This document shows positions 17,454 to 25,381 of a stretch of DNA of 64,000 nucleotides, piece by piece. The notes below the pieces were generated by a model. That model was not told the origin of the DNA. It was given only the letters and a program-made list of their open reading frames with translations, and did not search any database. The first letter of the stretch is position 1. Each line of letters opens with the position of its first letter. Location of the stretch: assembly GCF_020164745.1 (NCBI RefSeq), contig NZ_JAIUGV010000017.1, forward strand, positions 1-64,000, written 5' to 3'. This DNA comes from Mesorhizobium sp. ES1-4 (lineage in GTDB: Bacteria > Pseudomonadota > Alphaproteobacteria > Rhizobiales > Rhizobiaceae). The translations under genes and the position numbers were made by a program.

Positions 17454-17656
17454 CAGGACCGACTCTGCGGCTCGGTGCCGATCTCCGCCCGGCGGATCAG
17501 GTCTCCTTCACTGACAATGCCCAGCAGTGCACCTCGATCAATCACCGGCACCGCGCTGATCCCGTGCGACAGCAGAACATCGGCGACCTCATCCACCGTA
17601 CTGTCCGGCCCTACGGAAATGACCGGTGACGTCATGATGTCCTTGGCGATCAGCAT
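17384..17656 (-). CDS. CBS-domain protein, 5' half of a split CBS-CBS-BON gene
   Basis: A 90-residue frame beginning MLIAKDIMTSPVISVGPDST with AAGGAG just upstream (17656), holding a single CBS domain (AVPVIDRGALLGIVSEGDLIRR). After SRSWWRHFF the frame runs into about 20 unrelated residues and stops, overlapping the downstream CBS-BON frame by 70 nt. See the CBS-BON entry: one base in a homopolymer run separates the two. It follows the 17668 gene directly. Confidence 0.75.
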   Translation of the reverse strand: MLIAKDIMTSPVISVGPDSTVDEVADVLLSHGISAVPVIDRGALLGIVSEGDLIRRAEIGTEPQSRSWWRHFFPTTRFRRKAMSSLIPSM

Positions 17657-17667
17657 TTCGTTCTCCT

Positions 17668-18195
17668 TCACCTGCCTGCAGGCGACAGGAACGGCGGCAA
17701 GGTCGTTCCAGAGGCTTGCCCGTTGCCAGCATGGAGCTGGATGGCGCGATAGAACTCCCTTGCATGGAAAGCATAGGCGTCCAGATCGGCCGGATCGCCA
17801 ACGAACAGTCCCATGTCCTCGGCTTTCCGGAAGAACCAGGGAGCGGGTAAACCAGGTTCGAGCGTCTTCACGGCAACAGCCGCCAGCAATGGCAGGCCTT
17901 CTTCGGCATCGTCGTCCATCAGTTGTTCGAGTGCATCCCGGATCACGCCTGCCGCGTCCGAAGCAACCAGGCTCTTGGCCAGTCTTGCATAGGTGATCGG
18001 CAGCCGGGTCTGTGCTTGCAGCAACAGTTCCTCACGAAGCCATATTTTGAGAGCGCTGTCATTCGCGGGAGCGATTGGGGCGCGTTCATGCATGTCGAGG
18101 TGGTTGGCGGCTACCATTCGACCGACCGCATTGCGCTGGTGGTTCGGACCGGAAAATATTACGCCGATATCGTGGTCAAGGGTGTCCATCATCAT
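17668..18195 (-). CDS. Hypothetical protein, 175 aa
   Basis: Not recognised. From the ATG run at 18195 it encodes 175 residues, largely helical, with ALKIWLREELLLQAQTRLPI, a DALEQLMDDDAEEGLPLL acidic part and APWFFRKAEDMGLFVGD. No signal peptide or membrane helix. The open frame extends to 18270, and ATGs further in (18093) are possible. It ends 11 nt before the CBS gene start, so the two form an operon. Copy 2 of the 44-bp element lies about 130 nt upstream of this start, as in the other members of the group. Confidence 0.55.
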   Translation of the reverse strand: MMMDTLDHDIGVIFSGPNHQRNAVGRMVAANHLDMHERAPIAPANDSALKIWLREELLLQAQTRLPITYARLAKSLVASDAAGVIRDALEQLMDDDAEEGLPLLAAVAVKTLEPGLPAPWFFRKAEDMGLFVGDPADLDAYAFHAREFYRAIQLHAGNGQASGTTLPPFLSPAGR

Positions 18196-18321
18196 CGCTG
18201 AGCCTAAGGTGCCCTTCGCGCGATACCGCCAGGATTTCCACGTCCTGGCGTTGAGACCTGCTGCTGGCACCTGATCCTGTCAATTTCACTGCGCCGGAGC
18301 TTCACTCATCCTTAAATGCAA

Positions 18322-18365
18322 GACAAATGAAATTTATTGTCGCTTTAGCACAACTATTTTGCATC
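18322..18365 (-). promoter_or_regulatory. 44-bp LysR-like element, copy 2 (faces the 17.7-18.2 kb operon)
   Basis: Columns 3-10 read CAAATGAA and the dyad part reads GCACAACTATTTTGC. Its CAAATGAA end faces the hypothetical-CBS operon on the minus strand; the dyad end faces the XRE gene at 18508. Confidence 0.65.
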
Positions 18366-18507
18366 ATAATTTCGATTGCGACTGATGACGCGGCCTTCCC
18401 TTTTCGGATTCGATATGCACTTTTGATGGATAAAGTGGTCGCGCCGGAGCGCCGTGGCTTTCAGCAGGCGGTGATTTCGCTCCCGAAGGCGATCTAGAAG
18501 GAGATTT

Positions 18508-18810
18508 ATGATGATCACGGGTGCTCAATGCCGTGCCGCTCGCGCGCTGGTCGAATGGACCCGTGAAAAGCTAGCCAGCAATTCAGGCGTGGACGCGCTG
18601 ATCATCGAAGAATTCGAGCGCCGGATCAGCCTTCCCGGCCAGGATGTCTGCGACACGCTGCAAACCGCGCTTGAAAACGCCGGCGCCGTTTTCATCGCCG
18701 AGAACGGCGGCGGTATCGGCGTTCGCCTGAAACTCAACCGCTCGGAAGTCAAGCGGATCGGCGTTCTGGAGAATGAAGGCGGCATTGTCGGTATAGATGC
18801 CGTTCCATAA
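18508..18810 (+). CDS. Small XRE-like helix-turn-helix protein (copy 1)
   Basis: A 100-residue DNA-binding-like protein: MITGAQCRAARALVEWTREKL and SGVDALIIEEFERRISLPGQ match a Cro/C1-type HTH, followed by AGAVFIAENGGGIGVRLKL, a C-terminal part typical of short rhizobial HTH proteins. AAGGAG precedes the double ATG at 18508/18511. A close paralog lies at 43889-44188 (same IAENGGGIGVRLK and EGGIV ends). Role unknown; the pairing with the 68-aa gene and rnk downstream suggests a stress or dormancy switch, which is inference. Confidence 0.85.
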   Translation: MMITGAQCRAARALVEWTREKLASNSGVDALIIEEFERRISLPGQDVCDTLQTALENAGAVFIAENGGGIGVRLKLNRSEVKRIGVLENEGGIVGIDAVP

Positions 18811-18913
18811 GATCGAGGTCTTCGAGGCTCAATGAATTCACGGTCGGAGCCCATCGCTGGACAATCCAGAATCGGCATCGGCTTGACAGTGCAAACAAGG
18901 AGGGTGGCCCTCA

Positions 18914-19120
18914 ATGACGGTTATCTGGGACGATCTCACCGAAGAGGAGCAAACGGCACTCAAGCGAATGAACCGCGGACCTTACCCATCTCTATCGAAA
19001 GCCTTGGCCGAACGTCTTGTTTTCCTCGGACTGGCGGAAGAAAGACCGAGCGGGACCGGGATAAACAGGACCGGAAGAGAGCTGGTGATAGGAACGTTGC
19101 TTGGTGCTCGCTCTGACTAG
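18914..19120 (+). CDS. Small protein, 68 aa, unknown function
   Basis: Not recognised. MTVIWDDLTEEEQTALKRMN, then PYPSLSKALAERLVFLGLAE and a basic end: it looks like a short winged-helix or HTH protein (a Leu-rich helix followed by GLAEERPSG). AAGGAGGG is 9 nt before the ATG, a strong site. Upstream, at 18832, an overlapping ORF starts MNSRSEPIAG, similar to the Rnk leaders but without the stop codon. Confidence 0.7.
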   Translation: MTVIWDDLTEEEQTALKRMNRGPYPSLSKALAERLVFLGLAEERPSGTGINRTGRELVIGTLLGARSD

Positions 19121-19195
19121 TTCAGAATTGACGCCCGCCAAGTTTCACCGGGTGGCTGTCTTGACTTCCCGGATTACTTCACCAACTATGGTCTT

Positions 19196-19261
19196 ATGAA
19201 CGCCGCCGTCAAAATTCGTCGCGATTTTCTTTTCCGGGTTTGCCCCATCGCGGGACTGTAA
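19196..19261 (+). CDS. 21-aa leader peptide before rnk, ends CPIAGL-stop
   Basis: ATG 19196 to TAA 19259-19261. The last residues are RDFLFRVCPIAGL. The same C-terminal IAGx-stop (or IEGH) recurs in four other leaders of this window with different stop codons and synonymous changes. The base after the stop begins the C-rich hairpin. No clear ribosome site is visible. Confidence 0.65.
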   Translation: MNAAVKIRRDFLFRVCPIAGL

Positions 19262-19301
19262 CCCCCGGCTCGGCTGCCATGCGCGCCCCGAGCCGAGGGG
19301 C
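19242..19301 (+). promoter_or_regulatory. Leader hairpin R1 upstream of rnk
   Basis: GGCTCGG (19267-19273) pairs with CCGAGCC (19288-19294), closed by CCCC and GGGG; upstream GCCCC (19242-19246) can also pair with GGGGC (19297-19301). The C-run also can pair with GGG in the leader codons, giving two competing folds. No T-tract follows. Very similar to the element before the second rnk (40646-40701). Confidence 0.7.
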
Positions 19302-19440
19302 GGTGCGTTTACTCACGTGGGATGGTCCCGCAGGGACTCAAGCCTCCGGAGCATCGGCGTTCCATCAAGATTTTCACGAATTGGCTCGGTTCCGGCACCC
19401 TCTGTGGGCGGCTGGTCCGAGCAGAAGTACGAGTATTCAA

Positions 19441-19905
19441 ATGCAAGACAATACGAAAACCCGGCGTAAGCCGAACATCCGAATCTCGCAGTCGGACCAC
19501 GCGCGTCTGTCAGTGCTTGCGAGCACTGTGGCGGCACGAAATCCAGACGCGTCCGATGAACTGCTCGCCGAACTCGAGCGCGCGCGCGTCGTCGCCGATG
19601 GCTGGGTCTCCGCCGACATCGTTCAGATGGGCTCGACGGTGACATTCAAGCCCGACACGGGCGATGCCAAAACCGTCACGCTGGTTTTCCCAGGCGATGC
19701 GGATATCTCTGAAGGCAAGGTTTCAATCCTCACGCCGATTGGCACGGCTCTGATCGGCCTCTCGTCCGGGCAGTCGATGATTTGGACCGCGCGCGATGGG
19801 CGCCAGCACGAACTGTCGGTGCTTGCAGTGAACCAGCCCAGTCCGGAAGGCGATCCGGTCGATCGGCCCGCGCCAGCGTCTCCGACGATTGCGGCGGGCG
19901 TCTAG
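19441..19905 (+). CDS. rnk: Rnk-type regulator of nucleoside diphosphate kinase (copy 1)
   Basis: A 154-residue protein with a C-terminal GreA/GreB-like FKBP domain, as in Rnk. Seen: KPNIRISQSDHARLSVLA at the start and KTVTLVFPGDADISEGKVSI then LTPIGTALIGLSSGQSMIW, the hallmark of the Rnk/GreA C-terminal domain. Rnk proteins bind RNA polymerase and alter nucleoside diphosphate kinase levels. I start at the ATG 19441 that opens the family region; 67 further upstream codons are open but not family-like and overlap the leader. A second Rnk-family gene follows, and the same pair recurs at 40823-41945. Confidence 0.88.
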   Translation: MQDNTKTRRKPNIRISQSDHARLSVLASTVAARNPDASDELLAELERARVVADGWVSADIVQMGSTVTFKPDTGDAKTVTLVFPGDADISEGKVSILTPIGTALIGLSSGQSMIWTARDGRQHELSVLAVNQPSPEGDPVDRPAPASPTIAAGV

Positions 19906-19907
19906 GC

Positions 19908-19964
19908 ATGGGCGTTTCCATCCGTCTCCTCAATCACCCAGGCAGCCTGATCGCAGGAGTCTGA
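19908..19964 (+). CDS. 18-aa leader peptide before the second Rnk-family gene, ends LIAGV-stop
   Basis: ATG 19908, two bases after the rnk stop, to TGA 19962-19964; the peptide ends HPGSLIAGV. The stop is TGA here, TAA or TAG in the sister leaders, while the IAG codons stay synonymous. The hairpin starts at the next base. Confidence 0.65.
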   Translation: MGVSIRLLNHPGSLIAGV

Positions 19965-20000
19965 CCCCTGCGCCGGCCTGTCCTGGTCCGGCACAGGGGT
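19953..20000 (+). promoter_or_regulatory. Leader hairpin R2 with two competing folds
   Basis: ACCCCTG (19964-19970) pairs with CAGGGGT (19994-20000), enclosing GCCGG/CCGGC (19972-19976, 19988-19992). GCAGG in the leader's IAG codons (19953-19957) can instead pair with CCTGC (19967-19971). A ribosome on the leader would cover the upstream GCAGG and favour the long hairpin. Ends 67 nt before the downstream ATG. Confidence 0.7.
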
Positions 20001-20066
20001 AGCTTTCCACACCCGATCAAATGCTTGACGCCGGATCCCTTTCAAGGGCCCGGCAGGAGACGTGCC

Positions 20067-20630
20067 ATGCCCACTATCGATACCTGCCAACTAACCATCA
20101 AGGACTACACGATTCTCGAAGTAATGCGGGAGCGCCACCCAGCTCGCGACGAAACCTTCTCGGCTATCCTTCAACGGAAGATTTCGAGCGCAGTTGTAGT
20201 GTTTCGGGAGGACATTCCGGCAACCGTCGTGACGCTCAGCAGCCGCGTGGCTTATCAAGTAAACGACGGCCCTGCCGAAACCCGCATTGTCGCACATGAC
20301 GAGATGCGCGGTCTCGTTGGCATGCTTTTGCCTATCACCAATCCGCGCGGCCTGGCGCTGCTTGGTCTGGCCGAAGGTCAGTCCATGTCCATTCCGACTG
20401 CGAACGGCTGCCTTGAAACGCTGAAGGTGCATGAAGTGGTCTATCAGCCAGAAGCGGCAAGGCGCGAAAGATTGAAGCTGGCGGGGGGTGCCGCGCCGGG
20501 CTCGTGGCGACTGGGCGGACCGGTTCTCCGCGTCGTCCATCGTTCTGATGAGCTGCAAGACAAGGCGGAGAACAAAGTCATGGCGGCTTTCGACACCGAG
20601 TTCGACGACCCGGGTCCGTCGGCCGCCTGA
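20067..20630 (+). CDS. Rnk/GreA-like C-terminal-domain protein (copy 1)
   Basis: A 187-residue protein starting MPTIDTCQLTIKDYTILEVM with CAGGAG upstream. It has an N-terminal helical part (KDYTILEVMRERHPARDETF, then ILQRKISSAVVVFREDIPA) and a GreA/Rnk-like domain (NPRGLALLGLAEGQSMSI; LITN-type loop). A C-terminal FDDPGPSAA tail is shared exactly with its paralog at 41412-41945. It is always paired with rnk, so the two probably act together on RNA polymerase or on NDP kinase; function is inference. Confidence 0.8.
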   Translation: MPTIDTCQLTIKDYTILEVMRERHPARDETFSAILQRKISSAVVVFREDIPATVVTLSSRVAYQVNDGPAETRIVAHDEMRGLVGMLLPITNPRGLALLGLAEGQSMSIPTANGCLETLKVHEVVYQPEAARRERLKLAGGAAPGSWRLGGPVLRVVHRSDELQDKAENKVMAAFDTEFDDPGPSAA

Positions 20631-20638
20631 GGGCTCGA

Positions 20639-21184
20639 CTATTCCGAAGGCTGTGAAGGCGGATAGACAAGCGTTCCGTCGGGCCTTGCCTTCACGCCGT
20701 CGGTGAGATTCGCCGGCTCGACCTTGTCATGGCCCATCAGATGCAAAACGGACTCGCCGCGGCTAAGGAGATAGTCCGCGACAATTCTTCTGTGACAGCG
20801 CCACCAGAGCGTTTCCGAGCACATGATGGCACATCGCCGCTGCCTGCCGAGGGACACAAGTCGGTTCAAACCTTCAAGAAATTCCACCGACAGCGCGTAG
20901 TCGGCGTAGTTGTGAAAACTCTGGTTGATCCAGAATGCGTTGAGCGTCGGTGGGATGTCGTGCGCCTTGCCACGCAGGCCGCCAAGCTCGGCAATGAATT
21001 CATATCCGATCCCGAACGCTGCCAGCTTTTCCGGGAGCACCTCGCTATTAAACTGCGGGTTCGCCCGCGATCGTCGGTCGGTCCTTATGTCGACCACCAG
21101 GGCGATGTCTCCAACCCGAAGCAGGGCGACGAACTCGGCAATCGAACGGGTCGAGTGACCGATGGTATGGAACGGATAAGGCAT
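20639..21184 (-). CDS. DUF488-family protein
   Basis: A 181-residue cytosolic protein of the DUF488 family: PFHTIGHSTRSIAEFVALLR, VVDIRTDRRSRANPQF, AIMCSETLWWRCHRRIVADYL. The Cys in MCSE and the following HRR are the conserved centre. Function is not established; relatives sit near DNA-repair or stress genes. It is convergent with the Rnk-like gene (8-nt gap) and reads toward it. Confidence 0.9.
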   Translation of the reverse strand: MPYPFHTIGHSTRSIAEFVALLRVGDIALVVDIRTDRRSRANPQFNSEVLPEKLAAFGIGYEFIAELGGLRGKAHDIPPTLNAFWINQSFHNYADYALSVEFLEGLNRLVSLGRQRRCAIMCSETLWWRCHRRIVADYLLSRGESVLHLMGHDKVEPANLTDGVKARPDGTLVYPPSQPSE

Positions 21185-21252
21185 GTTCGGTCAATCCGTT
21201 GCGATCCATCATTCCAGCCATGCGAATCGTGGCTTCGAGCCTTGAAGGACGA

Positions 21253-22098
21253 TCATTTTACCACTTGCTTCAGCCCGCGTAGCGCGTCCCGCACGTCGGC
21301 TCGCGCTTCGCTTGCTTCCGGATAGACTGCATAGGCCGGGTAGGTGAATTCCGGCGCGCCTTCCACGACCTCGAGCTGCCCCGACTCGATGTGAGGAGCC
21401 GCGGCGCCTCTGCGGAAATAGCCCATGCCGCCAGCGCGCAGAATATAGCTAAGACCCAACGGCCCCAAGCCGACCAGCAATCCGGGTTCCCCGAACGCGG
21501 TCGAACTTGCGTCGTGCTGGGCCGCAAACAGCGGCCCCCAGTCGACATAGACATAGTCCTTGGAGCCGACCGGCTCCCCCTCTTTGTCCGTGGTCCGAAC
21601 CAGGACGAGCTGCTCCTCGACGAGAAGCTCTACCCTGAAACCCGGCAGCAGCTTCGGCGCATAGAGCACTGCAATGTCCAGAACGCCAGTCCTGAGCTGC
21701 TCGAGGAGCTGGTCCGGTACGCCGACTTGGGCTTGGATGGCGATTTCAGGCTTGGCCTTCTTCATCCAGACCAGCCAATCGAGCAGGAGCGGGTTCCACA
21801 GGCTGAGCTCTCCGCCCAAGGCAACGACACTTGTTCGTCCCGATGGGATGGCGAGTTGATGGCGGGCGCGCTCCCATATCTGGACGAATGACTGGGCAAA
21901 CCGTTCGAACTCCCGACCCGCCGGCGTCAACTGCGCGCCATTGCGATTCCGGATGAAGAGCTGACGTCCGAGTTCTTCCTCCAGCGTGCGTATGCGCGCG
22001 CTTACCGTGGTCTGGGTGACGTGGAGTCGGTCGGCAGCCCTCAGAAAGCTGCCGGAATGGACGATTTCTAAAAACGTGCGAGCGCGGTCAATGTCCAT
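21253..22098 (-). CDS. LysR-family regulator (281 aa, paralog of 33213)
   Basis: A 281-residue LysR-type regulator: N-terminal HTH (ARTFLEIVHSGSFLRAADRL, QTTVSARIRTLEEELGRQLF) and a two-lobed effector domain (VALGGELSLWNPLLLDWLVW, YVYVDWGPLFAAQHD). It is the same length and clearly a paralog of the regulator at 33213 (VYMDWGPDFGLHHG). The start MDIDRARTFLEIV has GAGG upstream. Divergent from the cyclo-ligase gene, with copy 6 of the 44-bp element between them; its own dyad is TGCAATA-A-TATTGCA. So it is a candidate to bind the element at all sites. Confidence 0.92.
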   Translation of the reverse strand: MDIDRARTFLEIVHSGSFLRAADRLHVTQTTVSARIRTLEEELGRQLFIRNRNGAQLTPAGREFERFAQSFVQIWERARHQLAIPSGRTSVVALGGELSLWNPLLLDWLVWMKKAKPEIAIQAQVGVPDQLLEQLRTGVLDIAVLYAPKLLPGFRVELLVEEQLVLVRTTDKEGEPVGSKDYVYVDWGPLFAAQHDASSTAFGEPGLLVGLGPLGLSYILRAGGMGYFRRGAAAPHIESGQLEVVEGAPEFTYPAYAVYPEASEARADVRDALRGLKQVVK

Positions 22099-22114
22099 CA
22101 CAACCTCAACATTC

Positions 22115-22158
22115 AATGCAATAATATTGCATCAATACAGCATTTAATTCCGTTTGCC
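22115..22158 (+). promoter_or_regulatory. 44-bp LysR-like element, copy 6 (inverted; faces the cyclo-ligase gene)
   Basis: Read on the minus strand it begins GGCAAACGGA and ends with a perfect palindrome TGCAATA-A-TATTGCA (22117-22131). The dyad end adjoins the LysR gene at 22098 and the CAAACGG end faces the plus-strand gene at 22240, the same geometry as copy 4. Confidence 0.75.
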
Positions 22159-22239
22159 TTCCTGTTTCGTGAAGCGCAGCTTTTGGGCCGGACGTGTTGC
22201 GCCTGAATCGCCCAGCCAGCACAAAACGGAGTTCTAGAG

Positions 22240-22902
22240 ATGGCCGATGAGAAAGATCTCGATGGCGAATTAAGGCAATTTGCTTCTCCGCCCTGCTCCA
22301 TGCACGAACTCATGCCCGAATTTGGGATGCTGGCGATCCAGTCGGAAGATCGGAGTGACGTCGCATGCTGGCGCAAAGCAGAGCGGCAAAGATTAATCGA
22401 GGAGCGCCTCGCGGTTGACGTTGAGGAGAGAAAGGCTCGTTCGGAAAAGATCGCATCCTCCCTGGACCGGACGATAGGCAAGACCAGCGGACGGATCATC
22501 AGCACATATTGGCCGTTCCGCGGCGAGCCCGACCTTCGCAACTGGGCAATAAGGGTGATCGAGCGCGGTGGGCGCATAGCGCTTCCCGTCGTCATCAAGA
22601 AAGGCTGGCCACTGGAGTTCCGCGTCTGGGCGCCGGGCGACCCGCTGGAACGCGGCGTCTGGAACATTCTTGTCCCCTCCCGCGGACCCTCGGTCCAGCC
22701 CAATGTGGTGATCGCGCCGGTCGTCGGCTTCGACGAGGCGAGATATCGCCTGGGCTATGGCGGCGGTTTCTTCGACCGGACTCTTGCCGCGATGCCAAAC
22801 AAACCCTTCGTCGTCGGAGTAGGTTACGGGCATGCCAAAATCCGCACGATCTACCCGCAGCCGCACGACATCCCCATGGACACGATCGTCACCGATGCGT
22901 GA
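22240..22902 (+). CDS. 5-formyltetrahydrofolate cyclo-ligase family protein
   Basis: A 220-residue enzyme of the cyclo-ligase (MTHFS) family, which uses ATP to turn 5-formyl-THF into 5,10-methenyl-THF. The ligase core is at about 55-220: a basic RKAERQRLIEERLAVD, IISTYWPFRGEPDLR, RFEFR-type strand EFRVWAPGDPLERGVW and the signature RLGYGGGFFDRTLAAM. A 50-residue N-terminal extension (MADEKDLDGELRQFASPPCS) is unusual for the family. Followed by coxA; divergent from a LysR gene with element copy 6 between. Confidence 0.88.
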   Translation: MADEKDLDGELRQFASPPCSMHELMPEFGMLAIQSEDRSDVACWRKAERQRLIEERLAVDVEERKARSEKIASSLDRTIGKTSGRIISTYWPFRGEPDLRNWAIRVIERGGRIALPVVIKKGWPLEFRVWAPGDPLERGVWNILVPSRGPSVQPNVVIAPVVGFDEARYRLGYGGGFFDRTLAAMPNKPFVVGVGYGHAKIRTIYPQPHDIPMDTIVTDA

Positions 22903-22998
22903 ACGACACAGGCAAGGTCTGGTTTTCCAATTGTGACGACGGCCGTCAAGCGACCCTTCGTCATTGAACCGGGCGCTGGCAGGAAGCAGGGAAAACAC

Positions 22999-24594
22999 AT
23001 GCAGGATTCCACAACCGCCTTGGATGATCACAAGCCCCGGTTTCTCGCCAGGTGGCTGTTTTCGACCAACCACAAGGATATCGGGACGCTTTATCTGCTG
23101 TTCTCGATCATGGCAGGGGTCTTCGGTACCGCGCTTTCCGTGTTGATCCGCATGGAATTGCAGGAGCCCGGCCTGCAGATATTTGGCGATCCGATGACCT
23201 ACAATGTCGTCGTCAGTTCCCACGGCCTTATCATGATCTTCTTCGTGCTCATGCCGGCCCTGATCGGGGGGTTCGGCAACTGGATGCTGCCGATCATGAT
23301 CGGCGCGCCCGACATGGCGTTTCCGCGCATGAACAACATCTCGTTCTGGCTGCTAGTCATGGCGTTCACCCTGTTCGTCACCTCGATGTTCGTGCCGGGA
23401 GCGCCCGGCACGCTCGGCCATGGCGGCGGCTGGACGCTCTACCCGCCGCTTTCGACCTCCGGCCAGCCAGGCCCCGCGGTCGACCTCGTCATCCTTTCGA
23501 TCCACCTTGCGGGAGCGTCATCGATCCTCGGCGCGATCAACTTCATCACGACCATCTTCAACATGCGTGCGCCGGGAATGACGATGCACAAGATGCCGCT
23601 CTTCGCCTGGGCGATGCTGGTTACCGCCTTCATGCTGCTGATGTCGCTGCCGGTGCTTGCCGGCGCGATCACGATGCTGCTCACGGATCGCAACTTCGGC
23701 ACGACATTCTTCGTTCCCGAGGGCGGCGGCGACCCGATCCTCTACCAGCACCTGTTCTGGTTCTTCGGCCACCCGGAGGTCTACATCATGATCCTGCCCG
23801 GCTTCGGCATCGTCAGCCACGTCATCTCGACCTTCGCCAAGAAGCCGATCTTCGGCTACATCGGCATGGCCTATGCGATGGTGGCGATCGGCGCGATCGG
23901 CTTCGTCGTGTGGGCGCATCACATGTATACGACCGGCATCTCCGTCGAGAGCCAGCGCTACTTCGCCTTCGCCTCGATGGTCATCGCCGTACCGACCGGC
24001 GTGAAGGTGTTTTCGTGGCTGGCCACAATGTGGGGCGGGTCGATCGAGTTCAAGACGCCCATGCTTTGGGCGACCGGCTTCATCCTGCTCTTCACCATCG
24101 GCGGCGTCACCGGGATCATGGTCGCCAGCCCCGGCATCGACCGCTCGCTGCACGACACCTATTTCGTGATCGCCCACTTCCACTATGTGCTGTCTTTGGG
24201 CGCGGTCTTCGCCATCTTCGCCGGCTTCTACTACTGGTTCCCCAAGATGACCGGTTACATGTATAGCGAGACGCTGGGCAAGTTGCATTTCTGGACGATG
24301 TTCATCGGCGTCAATCTCGTCTTCTTCCCGCAGCATTTCCTCGGCATGGCCGGCATGCCGCGCCGCTACGCCGACTATCCCGACGCTTTCGCCGGCTGGA
24401 ATTTCGTCTCCTCGATCGGATCCTACATCTCGACCGCGGGGCTGATCATCTTCTTCGTCGCGGTCGCGGAAGCTTTCAGCCGCAAGCGCCCGGCCAGCGC
24501 CAATCCATGGGGCGAAGGGGCGACCACGCTTGAATGGCAGCTGCCCTCGCCGCCGCCCTTCCATCAGTGGGAAAGGCTGCCACGCATCCATTGA
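22999..24594 (+). CDS. ctaD: Cytochrome c oxidase subunit I, without adjacent subunits II and III
   Basis: A 531-residue haem-copper oxidase subunit I of the A1 type with twelve predicted helices. Haem and CuB ligands: His in SSHGLIMIFF, FGHPEVYIMILPG (His-Tyr crosslink motif with the E286-type glutamate), WAHHMYTTGI (two His) and VIAHFHYVLS (two His). N-terminal STNHKDIGTLYLLFS is typical. The start at 22999 has CAGGGA upstream; an open frame reaches 22933 (GTG). No coxB, coxC or assembly genes lie nearby, so it must pair with subunits encoded elsewhere or be an orphan. Confidence 0.95.
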   Translation: MQDSTTALDDHKPRFLARWLFSTNHKDIGTLYLLFSIMAGVFGTALSVLIRMELQEPGLQIFGDPMTYNVVVSSHGLIMIFFVLMPALIGGFGNWMLPIMIGAPDMAFPRMNNISFWLLVMAFTLFVTSMFVPGAPGTLGHGGGWTLYPPLSTSGQPGPAVDLVILSIHLAGASSILGAINFITTIFNMRAPGMTMHKMPLFAWAMLVTAFMLLMSLPVLAGAITMLLTDRNFGTTFFVPEGGGDPILYQHLFWFFGHPEVYIMILPGFGIVSHVISTFAKKPIFGYIGMAYAMVAIGAIGFVVWAHHMYTTGISVESQRYFAFASMVIAVPTGVKVFSWLATMWGGSIEFKTPMLWATGFILLFTIGGVTGIMVASPGIDRSLHDTYFVIAHFHYVLSLGAVFAIFAGFYYWFPKMTGYMYSETLGKLHFWTMFIGVNLVFFPQHFLGMAGMPRRYADYPDAFAGWNFVSSIGSYISTAGLIIFFVAVAEAFSRKRPASANPWGEGATTLEWQLPSPPPFHQWERLPRIH

Positions 24595-24629
24595 GGTGTG
24601 TATTTTCGACAAGTCGTTGGGTGAATACC

Positions 24630-25247
24630 ATGAACGAGACCACAGATGCGAACAGCCAGATCTTGCTCGTGGCGATCATCGCGCTTTATTGGGCCATGCT
24701 TGGGAGCTGGAGCCAGCTTCTGTCGCGCTGGAACGAGGAGAAGGCCAAGCGGGAAACTGCGTCGGCGCGGCGGGACGGCAGTGCTGAACACACGTCCTCC
24801 TCGGACACGCCCCAGGATGCGCTTCGCAAGGTCGACCCGGATTTCGACCTCGCCGCATTTCTGTCCGGCGCCAAGAGGGCCTATGAAGCCATCCTGCGGG
24901 CGTTTGCGGATAGTGACATCCAGACATTGCAGCGCCTTGTCGGACCGGAGGTGCTTGCCGCCTTCGAGCGAGAGATCGTCAAACGCCGGGATCGGCAAGA
25001 AATGCTGGAGCTCACCTTCATAAGCACGGACCAAGCAAAGGTCGTCGACGCTTTCCTGGGGAATGGCACCGCTGAGATCGTTGTTCGGTACGTTTCCGAC
25101 GTGGTCAGTGTCACGCGCTCGGCCAACAATGCAGTCGTCGCCGGCGATCCCCGGCAGATCGTCGAGATGATCGATACGTGGACGTTCGCCTGTGAAACTC
25201 AGTCGAAGAAACGGAATTGGATGTTGATCGCCACAGAAGGCGAATAA
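24630..25247 (+). CDS. Tim44-like domain membrane-anchored protein
   Basis: A 205-residue protein with one N-terminal membrane helix (SQILLVAIIALYWAMLGSW), then a Ser/Arg-rich linker and a C-terminal Tim44/TIM-like fold (DLAAFLSGAKRAYEAILRAF, LVGPEVLAAFEREIVKRR, ETQSKKRNWMLIATE). Alphaproteobacterial Tim44-like proteins (TimA) bind membrane translocon or peptide ligands. It starts 36 nt after coxA, so co-transcription is likely. Confidence 0.85.
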   Translation: MNETTDANSQILLVAIIALYWAMLGSWSQLLSRWNEEKAKRETASARRDGSAEHTSSSDTPQDALRKVDPDFDLAAFLSGAKRAYEAILRAFADSDIQTLQRLVGPEVLAAFEREIVKRRDRQEMLELTFISTDQAKVVDAFLGNGTAEIVVRYVSDVVSVTRSANNAVVAGDPRQIVEMIDTWTFACETQSKKRNWMLIATEGE

Positions 25248-25381
25248 CAAGCATGAGCTCTTCCGATAAGTCCGGCCGACAGGCTTGCCATGGTTGATGG
25301 GCAGCGAACCCAGAGGGGCCTGGATGCCTTCGAGGATTTGTCAGCTTGTGGCGATGCGCTCCACTATTGGTGTATCAACGA

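Noticed and set aside
18426..18497. 23-aa ORF ending just before the XRE ribosome site
   Set aside because: No hairpin follows the stop and no peptide similarity to the other leaders; left out as possible chance.
19242..20000. Reading R1, R2 and similar hairpins as plain intrinsic terminators
   Set aside because: No T-tract follows any of them, and each starts exactly at a leader stop.
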